Numbered from the stretch's first letter, positions 50,351-63,023 are shown. The stretch is 64,000 bases of DNA from Phycomyces blakesleeanus NRRL 1555(-) (GCF_001638985.1 NW_017265136.1:2834150-2898149), one strand, 5' to 3'. A program made the numbers and translations. The notes: generated by a model not told the origin, from the sequence alone.

Positions 50351-52606
50351 ATGAATAACTTGACTAAAACAGTCCAGCTGCTGTCTGTTAAACATTACAA
50401 ATCTGCATTTACAAACCTTGTAAAATCAGTAGTTTTGTTATTATGTCTTCAGGCTATATCGAAAGTAAAGAGAACAAATAAGAGTCATTTTTACCTTTAT
50501 GGCTTTTGTAATTAATAATTTCAATTTTTTTTAAATAATAAATAAATATATAGAAAATGTACTGGGCATTCTTTGGTCCTCTTAGTAGAATCCCTGGTCC
50601 CTTTGCAGAGAAATTTATTTCAGGATCTGAATTGTTCTTTGGTACAAAACCAGGTCAGAGGTAAAATATGCTTTATATATGTTAATGAATAAAATGATCA
50701 AAAATAAAGACAAGGCAATGGGATATATAACAAGAGTAAAACAACAAACATGTAATTAAATGTGTTAATCTTTTTTTTAAAAAATATATATATATAGATT
50801 CAAAAAGGTTATAACGTACCATCAGAAATATGGACACGTTGTTCGTATTGGTCCTAAAGCAATATCTGTGTCTGATAAAGACATCATTAAACAAGTATTG
50901 GTTACTGAAGACTTTGAAAAAGGTCCATCCTACACAAGATTTCAAAGTAAGCTTCAAAGTCTTGTATTAGCACAATTCTATAATTTTTACTCCCTCATTT
51001 CCCTCCTCCACCTGGTCTTGTAATTTTAACATATTGTATATTAAAATTCAGATGGTACCAGTGCCAGCATGCTTGATACAACCGACAAGATCTTTCATAA
51101 GCAAAGGGCAAGTATTAACAATATACATACATATATATATATATGTAATGAGTTAGCTTAAAATTAATACATAATTTTATATATATATACATATGTAGAG
51201 GCGGTTAGTTTCTCCTGCATTCTCAATCAAGTACATAAAATCTCTTGAACCTCTCTTTGAGACTGTTACAGATGATTTTATCAAGAGAATAAACAGAGAG
51301 ATTGCGGCTAATAAGCAAGATACCGACTTTGCTACTGTCGATATATGGTGGCTACTAAGGTGCCTTGCATTCGATATTATCGGCGAAACATCATTGGGAG
51401 GTACATTCAATATGCTGAGCAACAATGATCATATTATGCTCGTATCTGTCGGAAAGCTATTGAGAGGTATTGATTTTGTAAGTGTAATATGCAAAACACA
51501 CACACATACATACACATTTTATTTTAAAGCTTATTGAGTCAATTGTACTAAACAGGTAATCAATCACCCATGGATTGCAAAACTCATACTCCTCAGGAAG
51601 GTCAAGAAAAACCCTGACCTAGTGAATGTAAGTGCTTATCATATTATATTAGGCTTACATCATAACCCGAAAAATAAAAATTAGAATATAATTTCATTGC
51701 TTTTTATTGTAACCTACCTTTTACTTTAGTTTGTCACAAATCTTATCAAAGAACGTGTTAAAAACAAGCAAAGGCGTGATGACATTATTCAAATATTGAT
51801 CAATACTCAACAAGCCCCCAAGGAAGAAGATCGCTTGAGTTCAGATGATATTGTCGTAGAAACAACATTATTTTTGGTTGCTGGTGCAGAGACAACAAGC
51901 AATACAATTGGATTTAGTATGATAGAGTTGTGTCGTAACAAGAGCGCTCTGAACAGACTCCGCCAAGAGATTGATGCCATTGAGCTAGAAGATGGAAAAC
52001 AAGTATTTCATCAATGTCAACTCAGAAATCTGCCTTACCTCAATGCCGTGATAAACGAGACAATGAGACTAAATACTATTCCTTCAAACGGCCTTGAAAG
52101 ACTAGTGACTCGAGATATTGTTATTAAAGGAGACATTTATGTGCCAAGTGGAGTAAGTTTTCTCTTTAGAAGCTTCGATATAACGCAGTGACTTCATCGA
52201 TCTTCATTTTCTAGACTACAGTAAGATGCTATACCGGTATTGCACAGACCCATCCTGACTACTGGTCAGACCCTATGGAATTTAAACCCGAGAGATGGCT
52301 TCCAAATGCTGATCCAAAGCCAGATATGGGTGCCTACAACCCATTCAGTGCAGGGTAAAATTTTATATATTTATAACGCTTGCTTAGAATATGTGGCTTA
52401 CTTTTACTTGCCTAAGTTCAAGAAATTGTGTAGGAAAAGAGTTTGCAATGAACGAGATGCGTCTTGCTATATCTACCATTATAAAGCATTATGACATTGA
52501 ACCTATTTCAGAAGAGATGGAAGTTGCAAGAGAAACTCGTTATTTCATAACATTGACACTGGCATCTTCAAGTTTCAAGATTCGTATGAAACACAGAAAC
52601 TCTTGA
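50351..52606 (+). CDS. Cytochrome P450 monooxygenase
   Basis: Membrane-anchored haem monooxygenase; substrate unknown. Nine exons in agreeing phase give 509 residues: 50351-50464, 50554-50660, 50798-50946, 51052-51107, 51199-51477, 51556-51627, 51730-52152, 52215-52354 and 52417-52606. Exon 1 gives a hydrophobic anchor (SVVLLLCLQA), followed by the proline-rich hinge LSRIPGPF. Further features are helix C-like RRRLVSPAFS, the I-helix oxygen-binding AGAETTS (310-316), ExxR (ETMR), the PERW motif and the haem-binding FSAGSRNCVGKEFA with Cys451. Intron 4 is GC-AG (AGG|GCAAGT); a GT donor there does not keep frame. General resemblance is to fungal and CYP4/CYP5-like microsomal P450s. The first exon is inferred from phase and hydrophobicity. 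Confidence 0.92.
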
Positions 52607-53164
52607 AATATTTTTTTTGCTCAAATGTAATCGCTAAAAAACACACACATACAAATTATGAAAGACTTGACAAATAAAATATACAAATCAATTACTGTCA
52701 TTAGTAGTAGTAGTAGTAGTAGTAGTAGTATTCATTTATTTACTTATACATTAGCATGGTTAAATATTTAAAGCGTTATGCAGTCTGTTTGAATTTGAAT
52801 TTGAATATGCGTTTGCATTTGGCTGGGATGTTTTTTTAAGAAAAAAATTAATTTGTCAGTTAAGCTATAGTGTACGTATCATGCTTTTTCGTATTACCCT
52901 TGTTCCGCCTCTCTCTATTCTAAAGAAAAAACCGAGAAAGCAAACACAGGTTCTACAAAACAATATACCAAAAAAAAAAAGACCAAAAAAAGTATTTCTT
53001 ACCACAAAATAGCTCTTGTTTATCTTATACTATAGAACTTCTTCGTATCCAAACACTGTTTGTTGTATTTATTAAATGTGTATACTGTTATATATATATA
53101 CAAGCTAAAAATATACTATTCTTATTCTTATTATTATCATTACTCCTTATTATCATTTGGGTTT
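52607..53164. other. Convergent intergenic region
   Basis: Between the tail-to-tail P450 and alpha-galactosidase genes. Contains (TAG)n at 52704-52730, poly-A runs and (TA)n at 53090-53099. It probably holds both 3' UTRs. Confidence 0.45.
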
Positions 53165-55630
53165 TTAAGCCTCGACCACGGCAACAGCCACTTCAGTCTC
53201 TGTACGACCTTCGCCATTTCCACTAATAGGGTGAATTTCAACAGGAACCATAACACCGTTCACCTTACAAGCCGAAGGTGCCGCGCGAGTGGCAAAGTAC
53301 TGGTTGCCAAGACATATATACACCTTACGCTGACGCTGATTTTCCTTTCTAAACTTAATCTGCACAGAGCCATCTGGAGCCAAATCAAGCAACTCAACTT
53401 CGGCACCAGGGACAATGTGGCTGGTGGATCCCATTAGAGTAACCTTTCCGTTGTTTTCAGGAGAAGGAGGAGGGATATGCAAAAATGTCTTTGTTTCATG
53501 CTCTTCAAGGGTAAAACGTGACGAGGGGTGGTAGAACAAGGGCTCGCGCTTGTCTGGCTTTGTCATGTGCATAGAATCATTGGTTGCAAAGTAAAGGTGG
53601 GTTTCGTCGTCTGAAGGAGGCAAGTAGCAAGTCTGGCTCTCTCCTGTCATGTTGGATATAGTGGTATAGTGACGAGGCTCCCCACCCTTGTTTGCCACCG
53701 TAAAATGCACCAAGAACATCTCGGGTCTGAACTCGATCACGCTCTCTACATGCGCAACTACCTTGGGGAACGTGGCAGCATAGAGCAGATGTTCATCCTT
53801 ACCATAATCACCCACATTGTCTGAACTGAATACGAGTGCGCCAAGAATATTATTGAGAACACAGAGAGTGTAACGTTCGGATGGCTTGAGCTTGTTCTTC
53901 TTGTTACGCAGAATCATAACGTCAGGGTCATTACCAAACATACGGTCAGACATTGCCCATCGAGAGAGAGTCGATACCAAAGAGTTTGCAGTAGACACAC
54001 GCTCGCGAACGTGAAGAAGCTTGAGCTTGGTGTCTAAGTATAAAAATTAAATCGAAAAATGTTTTTCTTGTTTGGTTAATCCAGTCAAATAATAATAAAA
54101 TGTTTAAACAAAAGCTATTCTATTATATTGTCTTGATTTCATTTCCTTTAAGTTTTACCTTCCCACCAAGGAGATACATCAGAGCCAATGCGGCAATAGT
54201 CAACCTTTCTCCATGCTGCTGCAAGAGGTACACCACAGCCAAGGATCAGCTTATCGGGACCAACCAATTCACGAATCTGCTCCATAGCATCCCACATGAT
54301 TTCACCCCTTGACTTTCCGAGGCGCGGGATCATGGCCGCTGCAAACAAAAAGTCCAGTTTTACCATATCAAAGCCCCAGTCTTCAAGAACGACATGGAAT
54401 ACTTCACGGAGATACTCGCGAGCCTGGGGGTGATACATATCCAAAGCATAGAAGCCTCCCCAGTTTGGTCCGGCTACGACGGGTTTCTTGGTTATAGGAT
54501 CTTGAATAAGCCAGTCGGGGTGCTTTTTAGCAACATTACTGTTAAATCCGACAGCATAAGGGGCTAACCATAGTCCAGCCATAAAGCCAGCACCCTTGAT
54601 TTTGGATGCAACACTCTTCATGCCACTCGGGAACTTTTTGTTGATCGATAGCCAGTCACCGATTGCAGTCTGGAAGCCGTCGTCGATCTGGAAAACATTG
54701 ATGGGGTACTTGTGTTTCACCAGGGCGTCCACATTTTCGAACACGATCTCTTCGCTCACGTCGCCGTAGTAGTTGTACCAGGATGTCCAGCCGTTGACAT
54801 GGCGCTGGGCCGTGTTTCCCTTGAGACACCGCTTGTCTTCAAAAAACGCACCATACATGTCCCACAGAGCACCCTCCTGGTTGCTCTCCCCAATAAAGAT
54901 GCGGATCAGCTCAAGAGTTTGGTTAGGGGCGATAGTCTTGCCAAATACGTCTTTGTAGACAGACAAAATGTTGTTGTTATAGTCACTCTTAAAATAAGTG
55001 TAACCAAGTGACTCGGAGATTGATCCAAAGAAACGCAGGACGTTATGTATATCCCGGAAATGCGTGTAACTACTGGAGTGGATCTGTCCCTTTTCGCCAG
55101 AATGAGGAAAAAAGTCATAATCTCTGACAGAAAGTAAGAAAAAGAAAGAAATTAATAATTACCAAAAGAGAGAGAGGGAAGAGGTATGAAGTGCTTTGAA
55201 GTGGAGGACAAGTGAGCATCATTATAATCATAAGAAAAAGTATGTATTACCCTTGTAAGTTGTATTGGGTATACCAGGCAATAGATGAACGAATAGAAGG
55301 GATTTTATCATTTTGATCCATCTCTCGGGCCTGACTCCAACTTTGGAAACCGTTTGCAAGCATACGCTGCTCTGTAAGGTCTACAGAGTACTTGGCTTCG
55401 AAATGAACCAGCTCGAGTTCTTTGAGGGCCTGAATGTCAATGGCTAAGACGATTCCCTTTGTACTGTGAGGTAAGGTGTGAGTGGTGATTACAATAGTGC
55501 CATTGTTAAAAGGAGTTCCCGGACGGACAACGACACCACTGAGTTGGACAGGTTCTGGTTGTCCAGTGAGTTTGTAAGTCACGTCAACACGAGAATTCGT
55601 GGTTTGGAAAGTGTTGAGAGAAAGACTCAT
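53165..55630 (-). CDS. GH36 alpha-galactosidase, intracellular type
   Basis: Hydrolyses terminal alpha-1,6-galactosides such as melibiose, raffinose or galactolipids. Three exons: 55630-55251, 55123-54159 and 54033-53165, giving 737 residues, the usual size for long GH36 enzymes. There is an N-terminal beta-sandwich, then the TIM barrel with NGWTSWYNYYGDV, FQIDDGFQTAIGDWL, the nucleophile Asp in MVKLDFLF (about 384) and the acid/base Asp in CRIGSDVSPWW (about 442), and a C-terminal beta domain. No signal peptide is visible (MSLSLNTFQTTNSR), suggesting cytosolic action after substrate uptake. Raffinose synthase-like members of the same clan are the main alternative; the catalytic motifs favour a galactosidase. 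It is followed tail to tail by the P450 gene. Confidence 0.92.
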
Positions 55631-55957
55631 ATAAATTGTTATTTTTTTTTTTTAAAAAAAAGTGTAAAGATAGAGAGAAAGGAAGAGAGAAGAAGGAGGG
55701 AAGAAAGGGTCCAAATTTTGTTTTTTTTTCCTCCTTCTTTAGTTTCCTGGAAAACGCTTAATTTTTAAGCTGTAAAGTAAACTCCTGCGGAGGAATGGTG
55801 TTTTATATGGTCTAGGCCGTGATTGGGTAGGCTTTATTCAGTTACCAAAATAGATGTGTAGATGCTGTATGATATTTTTATTATTCAAGTGTTGGGTATT
55901 AGAGGATGTAATATAATATATAGCATATATATATATATTTGTGCTTTGTCTATGTAG
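55631..55957. other. Short intergenic region
   Basis: Upstream of the GH36 gene and downstream of SURF4, both on the minus strand. It contains a polypurine stretch (55670-55710) and (TA)n at 55917-55939. The GH36 promoter must lie here. Confidence 0.45.
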
Positions 55958-56995
55958 TTAATATTCTTTCTTCTTTTCATCATAACTTAAGCCTCCAGGA
56001 CCAATAGATATCAGAAGTAAAAGACCTCCCATAATGCTCAGAGTCTGGAAAAAGTCGTACTTGAGAAAGTCGCGCTTGTAATTGGAGTGGTGAGCTGACC
56101 ACCAATTGTTCACCAAAAAGTTCATAACGCACAAAAGTGAGACGAGGAAAGTAGCCGACCATTTGGCACGGAAACCGACCACGACCATACCACACGCCAG
56201 CAATCCCATCACAGACACGATAATCCGAAGCATATTCCAGGTGCCGTTGAAAATGAAACCAATAAACAGCAATACCAATAATACACGTCCAGCCAACTGG
56301 AAGTATTTGTGACGTTCGCTTTCGGATAGCTGGGGTAAGGATGCAAATACCGATTTACTCGATCGTCGTCGGAGGATTGATTCTGAAAGGCAAAGCAATA
56401 AACCACCCGTCACTGACAGATTGCGCAAAAAGAATAGCTATTTAAATGATAAATAACGATGGTGATAAAGTAAGTAAATTGTTACATTGAATAATTTTTC
56501 GTTTTTTTACCATATCAAATACAAGACCATATGCAATAGCCTGTGCTGCAACCACAGCTGCAAGTACAGCTACAGATGGACCAACGGCACGTTTGGAGAT
56601 GATACATGTTGAACACATTAGCATTGCCTTTTGTTTTCATAACAAAAAAAAACAGGCAGGGCAAGGCAGGGCAAGGCAAGGGGAGAAGGGGTTAGAATAC
56701 GTTATATTACTACATCCCGGGTTAAGTTCTTGCTATATATATTATTGCTTTAATATCTATTTACCATCACATTGAACCCTAAAAACAGGGGCGAGACAGC
56801 ACTTGGAAAGTGACGGGCCTTTTCGAGATACATTTTCTGATCATGCCATTGTAGAATGATGCGGAAGGCATCTTCATAGAAAGTTGCTACCACCATAAAT
56901 CGGCTCATGGCCGGGAGATAAGGTTTAAAAGGCTTTCCAATAGATTCAAATAGGGATTCCACACGTTGAGTCGAAGATTGAATTGCGGTTCTCAT
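55958..56995 (-). CDS. erv29: SURF4/Erv29 ER cargo receptor
   Basis: Multi-spanning membrane protein that sorts soluble secretory cargo into COPII vesicles at the ER. Three phase-0 exons: 56995-56765, 56627-56511 and 56437-55958, giving 275 residues (SURF4 is 269). Family landmarks are the amphipathic N-terminus, FYEDAFRIILQW, several hydrophobic helices (SVAVLAAVVAAQAIAYGLVF, RVLLVLLFIGFIFNGTW), NYKRDFLKYDFFQTLSIMGG and the C-terminus GPGGLSYDEKKKEY with a lysine-rich ER-retrieval end. The acceptor of exon 2 (aaaag|GCAATG) is weak but keeps the frame. Confidence 0.94.
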
Positions 56996-58026
56996 AGTTG
57001 TTGTTATTGTTGTTGCTGTGTAATAATAATAATTTATTATAAATGAAATGAAATGAAATGTTGTGGAAGGGGGAGTTCAAATGAAGAGGATCCGATATTG
57101 TTGCTTTTATAGACAGATTGTTCTGTGTGTGTTTTTTAAGAAAAAATACTAGTATGTCAACGCACAGACAGACAGACAGACAGAAACACATGCAATGATA
57201 TTTGAAGACTTGATCTAACATTCTTGCTGCTTGCTGGGTTCTGTTTGGCTTGATATACAAGCCAACATAGCATACCAATCCAATCACCAATTTGGAAACT
57301 ATTGCATCTCTTGTTCAGTGATTTGTACTTTTTGTTCTTCAGACTTTTCTTTTATTTGCTTTTTACTATCTTTTTTTATTTTACTTATTATAATGTCATG
57401 TTTCATATATATATGTACTTCTTGCTCTAACGTTTGTTGACAAGAACAAAAACAATAATCAATTAAGAAATAAATTAGACAGGGTAGAAGGGGAATTGAA
57501 GGAACCAGTACTTGAAATTGTAGACACAACTAGGGTTAATTTGGATCAATTAAAATCATTCTATCAATCATGATGATAATGTATCAAATCAACAAGGACG
57601 TTGTCTAAAAATTCAATCTGGCACCACTTCATCAATGGCCGACCAAGAAAGTAAATAAATAAATATTTGTATCCCGAGATTTATTATACAGGGTTCATTC
57701 CAAACTGAAGGATCTAAAATAGACTTGAATTGGATTGAATTGAATTGAACCGAATTACATTGGATCTAATTTCTATCATAATGATCAATTCATAAATCTG
57801 CTGTACTTCTTGGCTATTCCACAATTTATCAATTTACTATAAAAAAAACAAAATAATAATAATAATAAAAATGTTGTATAAAACTCGGCTATATTTCTCA
57901 CTTGGAAGCTCACAACAAGTATTACACTTTTCTTTTCTTTTTTCTTTTTTTGGTTTATTTATTTCTATACAATTTGTGCTTTTACGTATATATATATATA
58001 TATATATATCTTGAGCTCTGCACCTT
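56996..58026. other. Intergenic region with short coding-like stretches
   Basis: Between SURF4 and the PRP39 stop. Two short coiled-coil-like reading stretches face each other. 57427-57300 (-) reads TLEQEVHIYMKHDIIISKIK then EKSEEQKVQITEQEM and a TAG. 57427-57571 (+) reads NQLRNKLDRVEGELKEPVLE then RVNLDQLKSFYQS and a stop. At 57290-57190 (-) LVIGLVCYVGLYIKPNRTQQ is open. I cannot join these into a gene. (GACA)n occurs at about 57165-57185. Confidence 0.3.
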
Positions 58027-60879
58027 CTAACCTTGCCAGTTCGCTGCTGAATGACCATAATAATCAGCTCCATAAGAGCCTTGCGCTTGGTACGGATATC
58101 CATATGTGTGTGCACCAGAATAATATGACGCCGGATCAGTTTTTGTAGAAGATATGTCATTCGGAATAGGCACAGACGCAAGTACAGTGATATTTGCTGA
58201 ACTCGTAGGAGTAGAGTCATACCGAGCTTGCTTTGGGTAAGGAATATATCGATTCTCTTCTGTTGCTCCACGTTTAATACCAGACTCTCCACTCAATTGC
58301 GACAACGTGGGCGAAACTCGATTGAGTAATCGTACTGACAGCCCACGTTCCAAAATATACTTTTTGTATCGATGGAGAACATCAGCTCGAAAATCAGGTT
58401 CTAGCGATTTACAATTACGGGCCTTGTCAAAAGCCAGCTGGATATGTTCCTCTTTCGCTTTAAGGTCTACACATAGATACAAAATAAATATTATGCACAT
58501 TTATGCACGCATCAGTTCAGTTGCTCGGTAAACAACGGACCCTATATATCCCACACACAGTACTTACCAAAGTAATTCTGCTCAAAATTTATATAATTTA
58601 ACCAGGCATATTTGCTTTCTGGATATTGTTGTGTGACAGATAAGTAAATATCTCGTGCCTTGTCAGATTGACCATTCTAATTAGATTGGGATTAGCTTTC
58701 TTAATGACCGTAGGCTGTATATCTGTACGTATATGCGCTTACTTGCTGGTAATGTCTTGCCAATTGAACAATAAAGTATGATTTTGACGAGTTATCTAAT
58801 GTGGCAGAGTCGATGTATTTCTTGATTAAAGGCTCAAACTGCTGCGAATTTTGTCTACCCTCAAAGTAAATATAATTGAGAATAGTTTCTGTCTGGTTTG
58901 GATCTAACAAATATATATATATGTACATATATATATATATTAAGCATTTACGATAAATTAAATTTTCAGCCAAATACCTACACTTCTCTAAAGTAGTGCT
59001 GTATATCTTTCTTGCTTCTTCAATATTGTCTTCTTCCTCAAGTAAGCAAGCCAACGCAATCTTGATCTTAAACTTGTCACTGGCTAGAAAAGTGTAGACT
59101 GCCCGCTCGTATGCTATTTTGGCCTCTTCCAGAAATTCGTGGGATATTAACCAATGGCCATAACATAACCAGAAATCTTCATATTCTGCCTGTACATAAC
59201 AATGACATTTGTTAGTATTATTATTCTTTCTTTTCTTATATGTATCTATAAATGTCTTTCTCTTTCTTATTCCTTTTTCTGTATTGTGTAGTTACATACA
59301 CAAGAAACAAGACATCTTTCGTAAAGCGCCTTGATACGCTGTGAATTCCCAGCTGATTCTTCAAAGTCTAAGTATTTTTTCCAGTTGAGTAGCTGGGGTT
59401 TGTCAAGCGGCTTCACATGAAAGTATGTTCGTTTTATCTCTGCCTCAAACACCCATCGCTTGTTGGTTTCTTCTTGAGTTTTGTTGTACACACTTTGTTC
59501 ATCGTCCTCCATACGAACTCTTAATGCTTTTTTCATATCATCTTCGGAGATGTCACACTTTTCTTTTTTGATGGTTTCCATCTGTATCTCTAATACATCA
59601 GGGCCCAAGGCGTCTTCTAGCAAAAGAGTGCTTCTCAATTGGCGCCACTTTTCATAATAACGAGCATATTGATGCATTGGGATTACAACTATACGATCCA
59701 ATAGATGAAGTACGCTCAGAGAACTAGTGCCATGGATTTCTTCATATTCAAGGTACTTGTCCCAAAAAGGATGTGAGAAAAAGTCAAGACCTACGTCTTT
59801 GGCTGCGCGTTCAAATAATCTACCCCAAAATATTGGAAGAAAAATAAGAAGCAGGTGAGCTGACAAAGGGTCCGATTTATGATATAACAAAGCCATAGCA
59901 ATTCATACGACAAATAAGAAAGCTCATGTAGGTGTGTTTTGTGTGTATGTTTGTATGTGTGTGGCTGTATGGTTGTATGCTGATTCTCCACTCCTTGAGG
60001 TATACTATCTTTTTTTTCCACCCATGGAACAAAATATAGGCAAAGAGACAGAGAGACAGAGATATAGATATATATAAAGATAAAGATATAGACAAAGATA
60101 TAGACAAAGACATAGTCATAGTCGTTGACAAAGATATCCACAGAGACAGAGACAAAGAAATCGACACAGAAATCGACACAGACAAAGACATAGAGCAAAT
60201 TGCGGGTCGAAAGAAAAAATCCAGACCTTGCCTAACAAGTTCTAGCCATTTTGACCATTCATCTTTCCCAATATTTCCTTATCTTTTGTTTGCTTTCTTT
60301 TGTCTGATGCTTAATGATACACTATACTGTGAAGTAATAGAAAAAAAAGAAGAGGGCGAAGGGATGGGGGTGGGGGGATCATAGAAACAGCCACCTACTC
60401 TCGAACATCCTTTCCAGGTTGATTTTGTGCAAAGTCGCAATAATGATTCCATAGGTCAATCGAGTTTCGAATAGCAGAAACTCCTCGTTCATAAACCTAT
60501 ACAATCCAACAATAGACAAATATGAATAAATTCAAACAATCCAAGTTGAAAATGTAACTCTTCTTATACACAGAAATGAAAACAAAAAAAATAGAATAGA
60601 ATAAAGAAAAAACCCAACTTTTTCTGCCTCGGCCTCCCCATATATATCCATCTTCCAATCTGCATATTTCTTCCAATAGACAAAGCAGAGTGGAAACTTT
60701 GTCAGAAAACTGTCATAGACTGTTTCCACTTGAGACTCATTACGGAGAGTAGTTGTTCCTTTAGTCAATTCAGCAACTCGAATAAGTTGTTCCCAGGACT
60801 GAAAATCCTCTGGATTTTCTCGAACTGCATGCCACAATTGATTCCATTCAACAATGTCTGTCGATGAAGTGTTGTTCAT
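58027..60879 (-). CDS. prp39: Prp39, U1 snRNP-associated HAT-repeat splicing factor
   Basis: Scaffold protein of U1 snRNP that supports 5' splice-site recognition. Seven exons in agreeing phase give 598 residues: 60879-60619, 60496-60399, 59819-59300, 59189-58982, 58903-58743, 58676-58568 and 58466-58027 (stop TAG). HAT/TPR-like repeats run through most of the protein: [93 protein letters not shown] and [14 protein letters not shown]. The last 100 residues are Tyr/Pro/Ser-rich and probably disordered. The donor of intron 1 (GTTGGG) is weak. Exon 4 needs the donor GTAGGT to hold frame. Intron 2 is 579 nt and filled with a degenerate repeat. Confidence 0.93.
60040..60200. repeat. Degenerate hexamer tract in PRP39 intron 2
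   Basis: Imperfect units such as gatatagacaaa and agagacag repeat for about 160 bp. They leave two minus-strand frames open by composition alone. Confidence 0.6.
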
Positions 60880-61139
60880 AGTAAAGTAGTGCGCGTCTCA
60901 AACCTAAAGAGAGAGAAAGAGAGAAAAGACCTTTTGCTTATTTAGTATATAATATTTCATAGTCCGCAATACGTAAGAGGCGATAAGTTTATCTACTACA
61001 AATTACAAGCCGTCACATTTTTCTTAAACCTGAAAGAATTCGGCAGATTCGGCATAAACTATACTTCTCCTTATTATTATTACTTTTAATTTCAGGCGCG
61101 TTATTACTTTTACCTAAGCAAAGCAAATCTACACTCATA
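60880..61139. other. Upstream region of PRP39
   Basis: Holds the presumptive PRP39 promoter. Only a purine-rich gaga tract (60905-60925) stands out. Confidence 0.35.
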
Positions 61140-62300
61140 ATGAGCTTAAACAACACTAACTTCATCAACAACGACAGTGACAATGAGAATGTGATTCGCT
61201 TTGCTCCAAAATATGAGCATGAGAATCCCAAGGCTTCGGAAACCTTTAAAAATAAAGCTGCTTTTGCCCATTAGTTCGAAACCGCTGCCATGAGACACTC
61301 TAACTGGAATTTTATTAACACGCACGTGTTCAAGGCTTCCTACAGCACTAGTAGCCCAAAAGCGGCTGTACGGACTTTGTACTTGGCATGCTATCATCAT
61401 GGCTTGCCAAGAAAACATAAGGAAAAGGCTGAAGACAAGCCCAAAGCCAAAAGAGTCTGTACGGAATCTATCAAAGATGGCTGTAAGGCCAAAATTACCA
61501 GAAAGACCTTCCATGACAGATAGGTTTCCATTGAGTACTTGTGGCAGTATGATACTCATCAGCCTGACAAGGTCCTGGATGTGGTCCATTCAAGACTTCT
61601 AGCCGAGATGAAGCCAAGGATTATTTTCCACGTGGATAACAATATGGATTGGAAGACGATCAAAACCCTGCTTCACATCGATTCTTAGCGTTTGGAAGAG
61701 ATAGTAAATAGATTCTCTTTTTATCTGACTTACTAACTGCTTTGTTCTGTAGCTTGAAGCTGGTCTTGCAATTTTATAGCTTTCAGATGTCTCTGCGTAT
61801 CAACTACCATGGTGTGCAGAATGTCATTAATGTTCGGTTGAACAGGAATTCCGGACTGAATGCAGCTGACAAGACCAGTGTAGAGGAATAAATTCTATTC
61901 TTGAATAATGAAAAGGGCAGACTTACCCATATAAAGTTCCATGATGGCAGCGGCCCATGACTGCTCTCCTGAATATCTCTCAGGAAGAAGAAGGTAACAT
62001 TTGGCCTAATAGACACTTGCAATAGAATAATAATAATTTTCAAACAAATTCTTGAGACAGCCGATTATTCGTGCATTGACTCCACTCATAAAACATTTAA
62101 GACTTTGGTGGGGTCAGACAAGCACTTGTATCTCTATACAAATATTTTGAGAGGCAACATTACGAATAAGGGTGTTCCAATTTGCTTCTTCATCACTAAT
62201 GCTGACAGGAACACGGCCAGACAGAGAGTAACAGATAAAAAGGACAAGACAAAGAAGAAAGGATACCTTTATCTAATGTGTTGCTCGCTTGATCTGTAGA
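61140..62300 (+). pseudogene. Decayed MULE (Mutator-like) transposase
   Basis: From ATG at 61140 a frame can be followed through an N-terminal zinc-finger/FAR1-like region (LYLACYHHGLPRKHKEK, CKAKITRKTF, LWQYDTHQPDKVLDVV), a possible intron (about 61702-61751), and the start of the catalytic core IDSTHKTFK, followed by LYTNILRGNITNKGVPICFF and the Asp region ITNAD. D-S-T-H is the first catalytic Asp context of MULE transposases. It is interrupted by TAG (three times), TAA and TGA, and it lacks the C-terminal half. No terminal inverted repeats were identified around it. Confidence 0.65.
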
Positions 62301-62519
62301 GGATCAAGCGCAATGGGTATTTATATGAATTCTAGCTAGATGTCAATGGTAGGTAGTTATAGAATTATCTACTCTAATAAACAAAACAAAACAGTTGATT
62401 TGTATTAGTTGTGATTAAACCTATGAATGACTTTATATTTATAAGTACTTTACTTATTAATAAGATCTTCCATGATATTTGGCAGTTCTCCACTTGTAAG
62501 AGAGTATAAGCAATGCTCT
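62301..62519. other. No feature recognised
   Basis: Short AT-rich spacer between the MULE relic and the minus-strand ORF that follows. Confidence 0.3.
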
Positions 62520-63023
62520 TCAAGAATTGTTGGATCTGTGAAGAGCAATGCTTTTTAGGGTTGCATTCTTTTCAAGACTGCTGCTCATTATTGCCTTTTG
62601 GTCATCTGTCAGACTACCCCATGACGGTATAGCTATATTATTGGCACTGTACTCAGAGAAGGAGTAGTGGACTAGCTCTTGAGCAATCTTCCCCACTACC
62701 CTGTACACTTGTTCAGCTTTGATGAGATCGTCTCCGGTAAAATGTGCAGCCGACACTTTCTTGAAACATTTAACTGACTGATTCCAACCGTCTGGCTTCC
62801 CTTGAGATGAGGGGCGTTTGATATCACAGTCACTAGTTGTAGGTAACAACAGAATTGCATTTGGAGCATTGTCTCTAGTCGACAGAGCTAGTTCCATTTC
62901 AGAATCTTCGGTTAAAGATTTGCGCCTATCTTCCAATAAAGAAACTTTAGATCTTAGTAAAGCATTAGACTCTTCTCAGTATGCCAGACGTTCAAGAATT
63001 TGTGTAATTTTGTATGTTGACAT
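62520..63023 (-). pseudogene. Unknown ORF with one in-frame TGA
   Basis: Starting at ATG 63023 (MSTYKITQILERLAY), the frame hits TGA at 62978-62976 and then stays open to 62520. It reads EESNALLRSKVSLLEDRRKS (coiled-coil start), CDIKRPSSQGKPDGWNQSVK, AHFTGDDLIKAEQVYRVVGK and SLTDDQKAIMSSSLEKNATL. The total would be about 168 codons. CGA to TGA would explain the break. Codon use and absence of low complexity suggest a once real protein, perhaps carried by an element. No family recognised. Confidence 0.45.

Noticed and set aside
59877..60198. Two long minus-strand ORFs inside PRP39 intron 2
   Set aside because: They come from the degenerate gatatagacaaa-type repeat. PRP39 phases require this region to be intronic.
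61140..61700. TAG read as an amino acid (altered code), because several relic frames cross TAG
   Set aside because: PRP39 ends in TAG at its natural C-terminus, and conserved genes contain no internal TAG. The relics also have TAA and TGA, so they are simply decayed.
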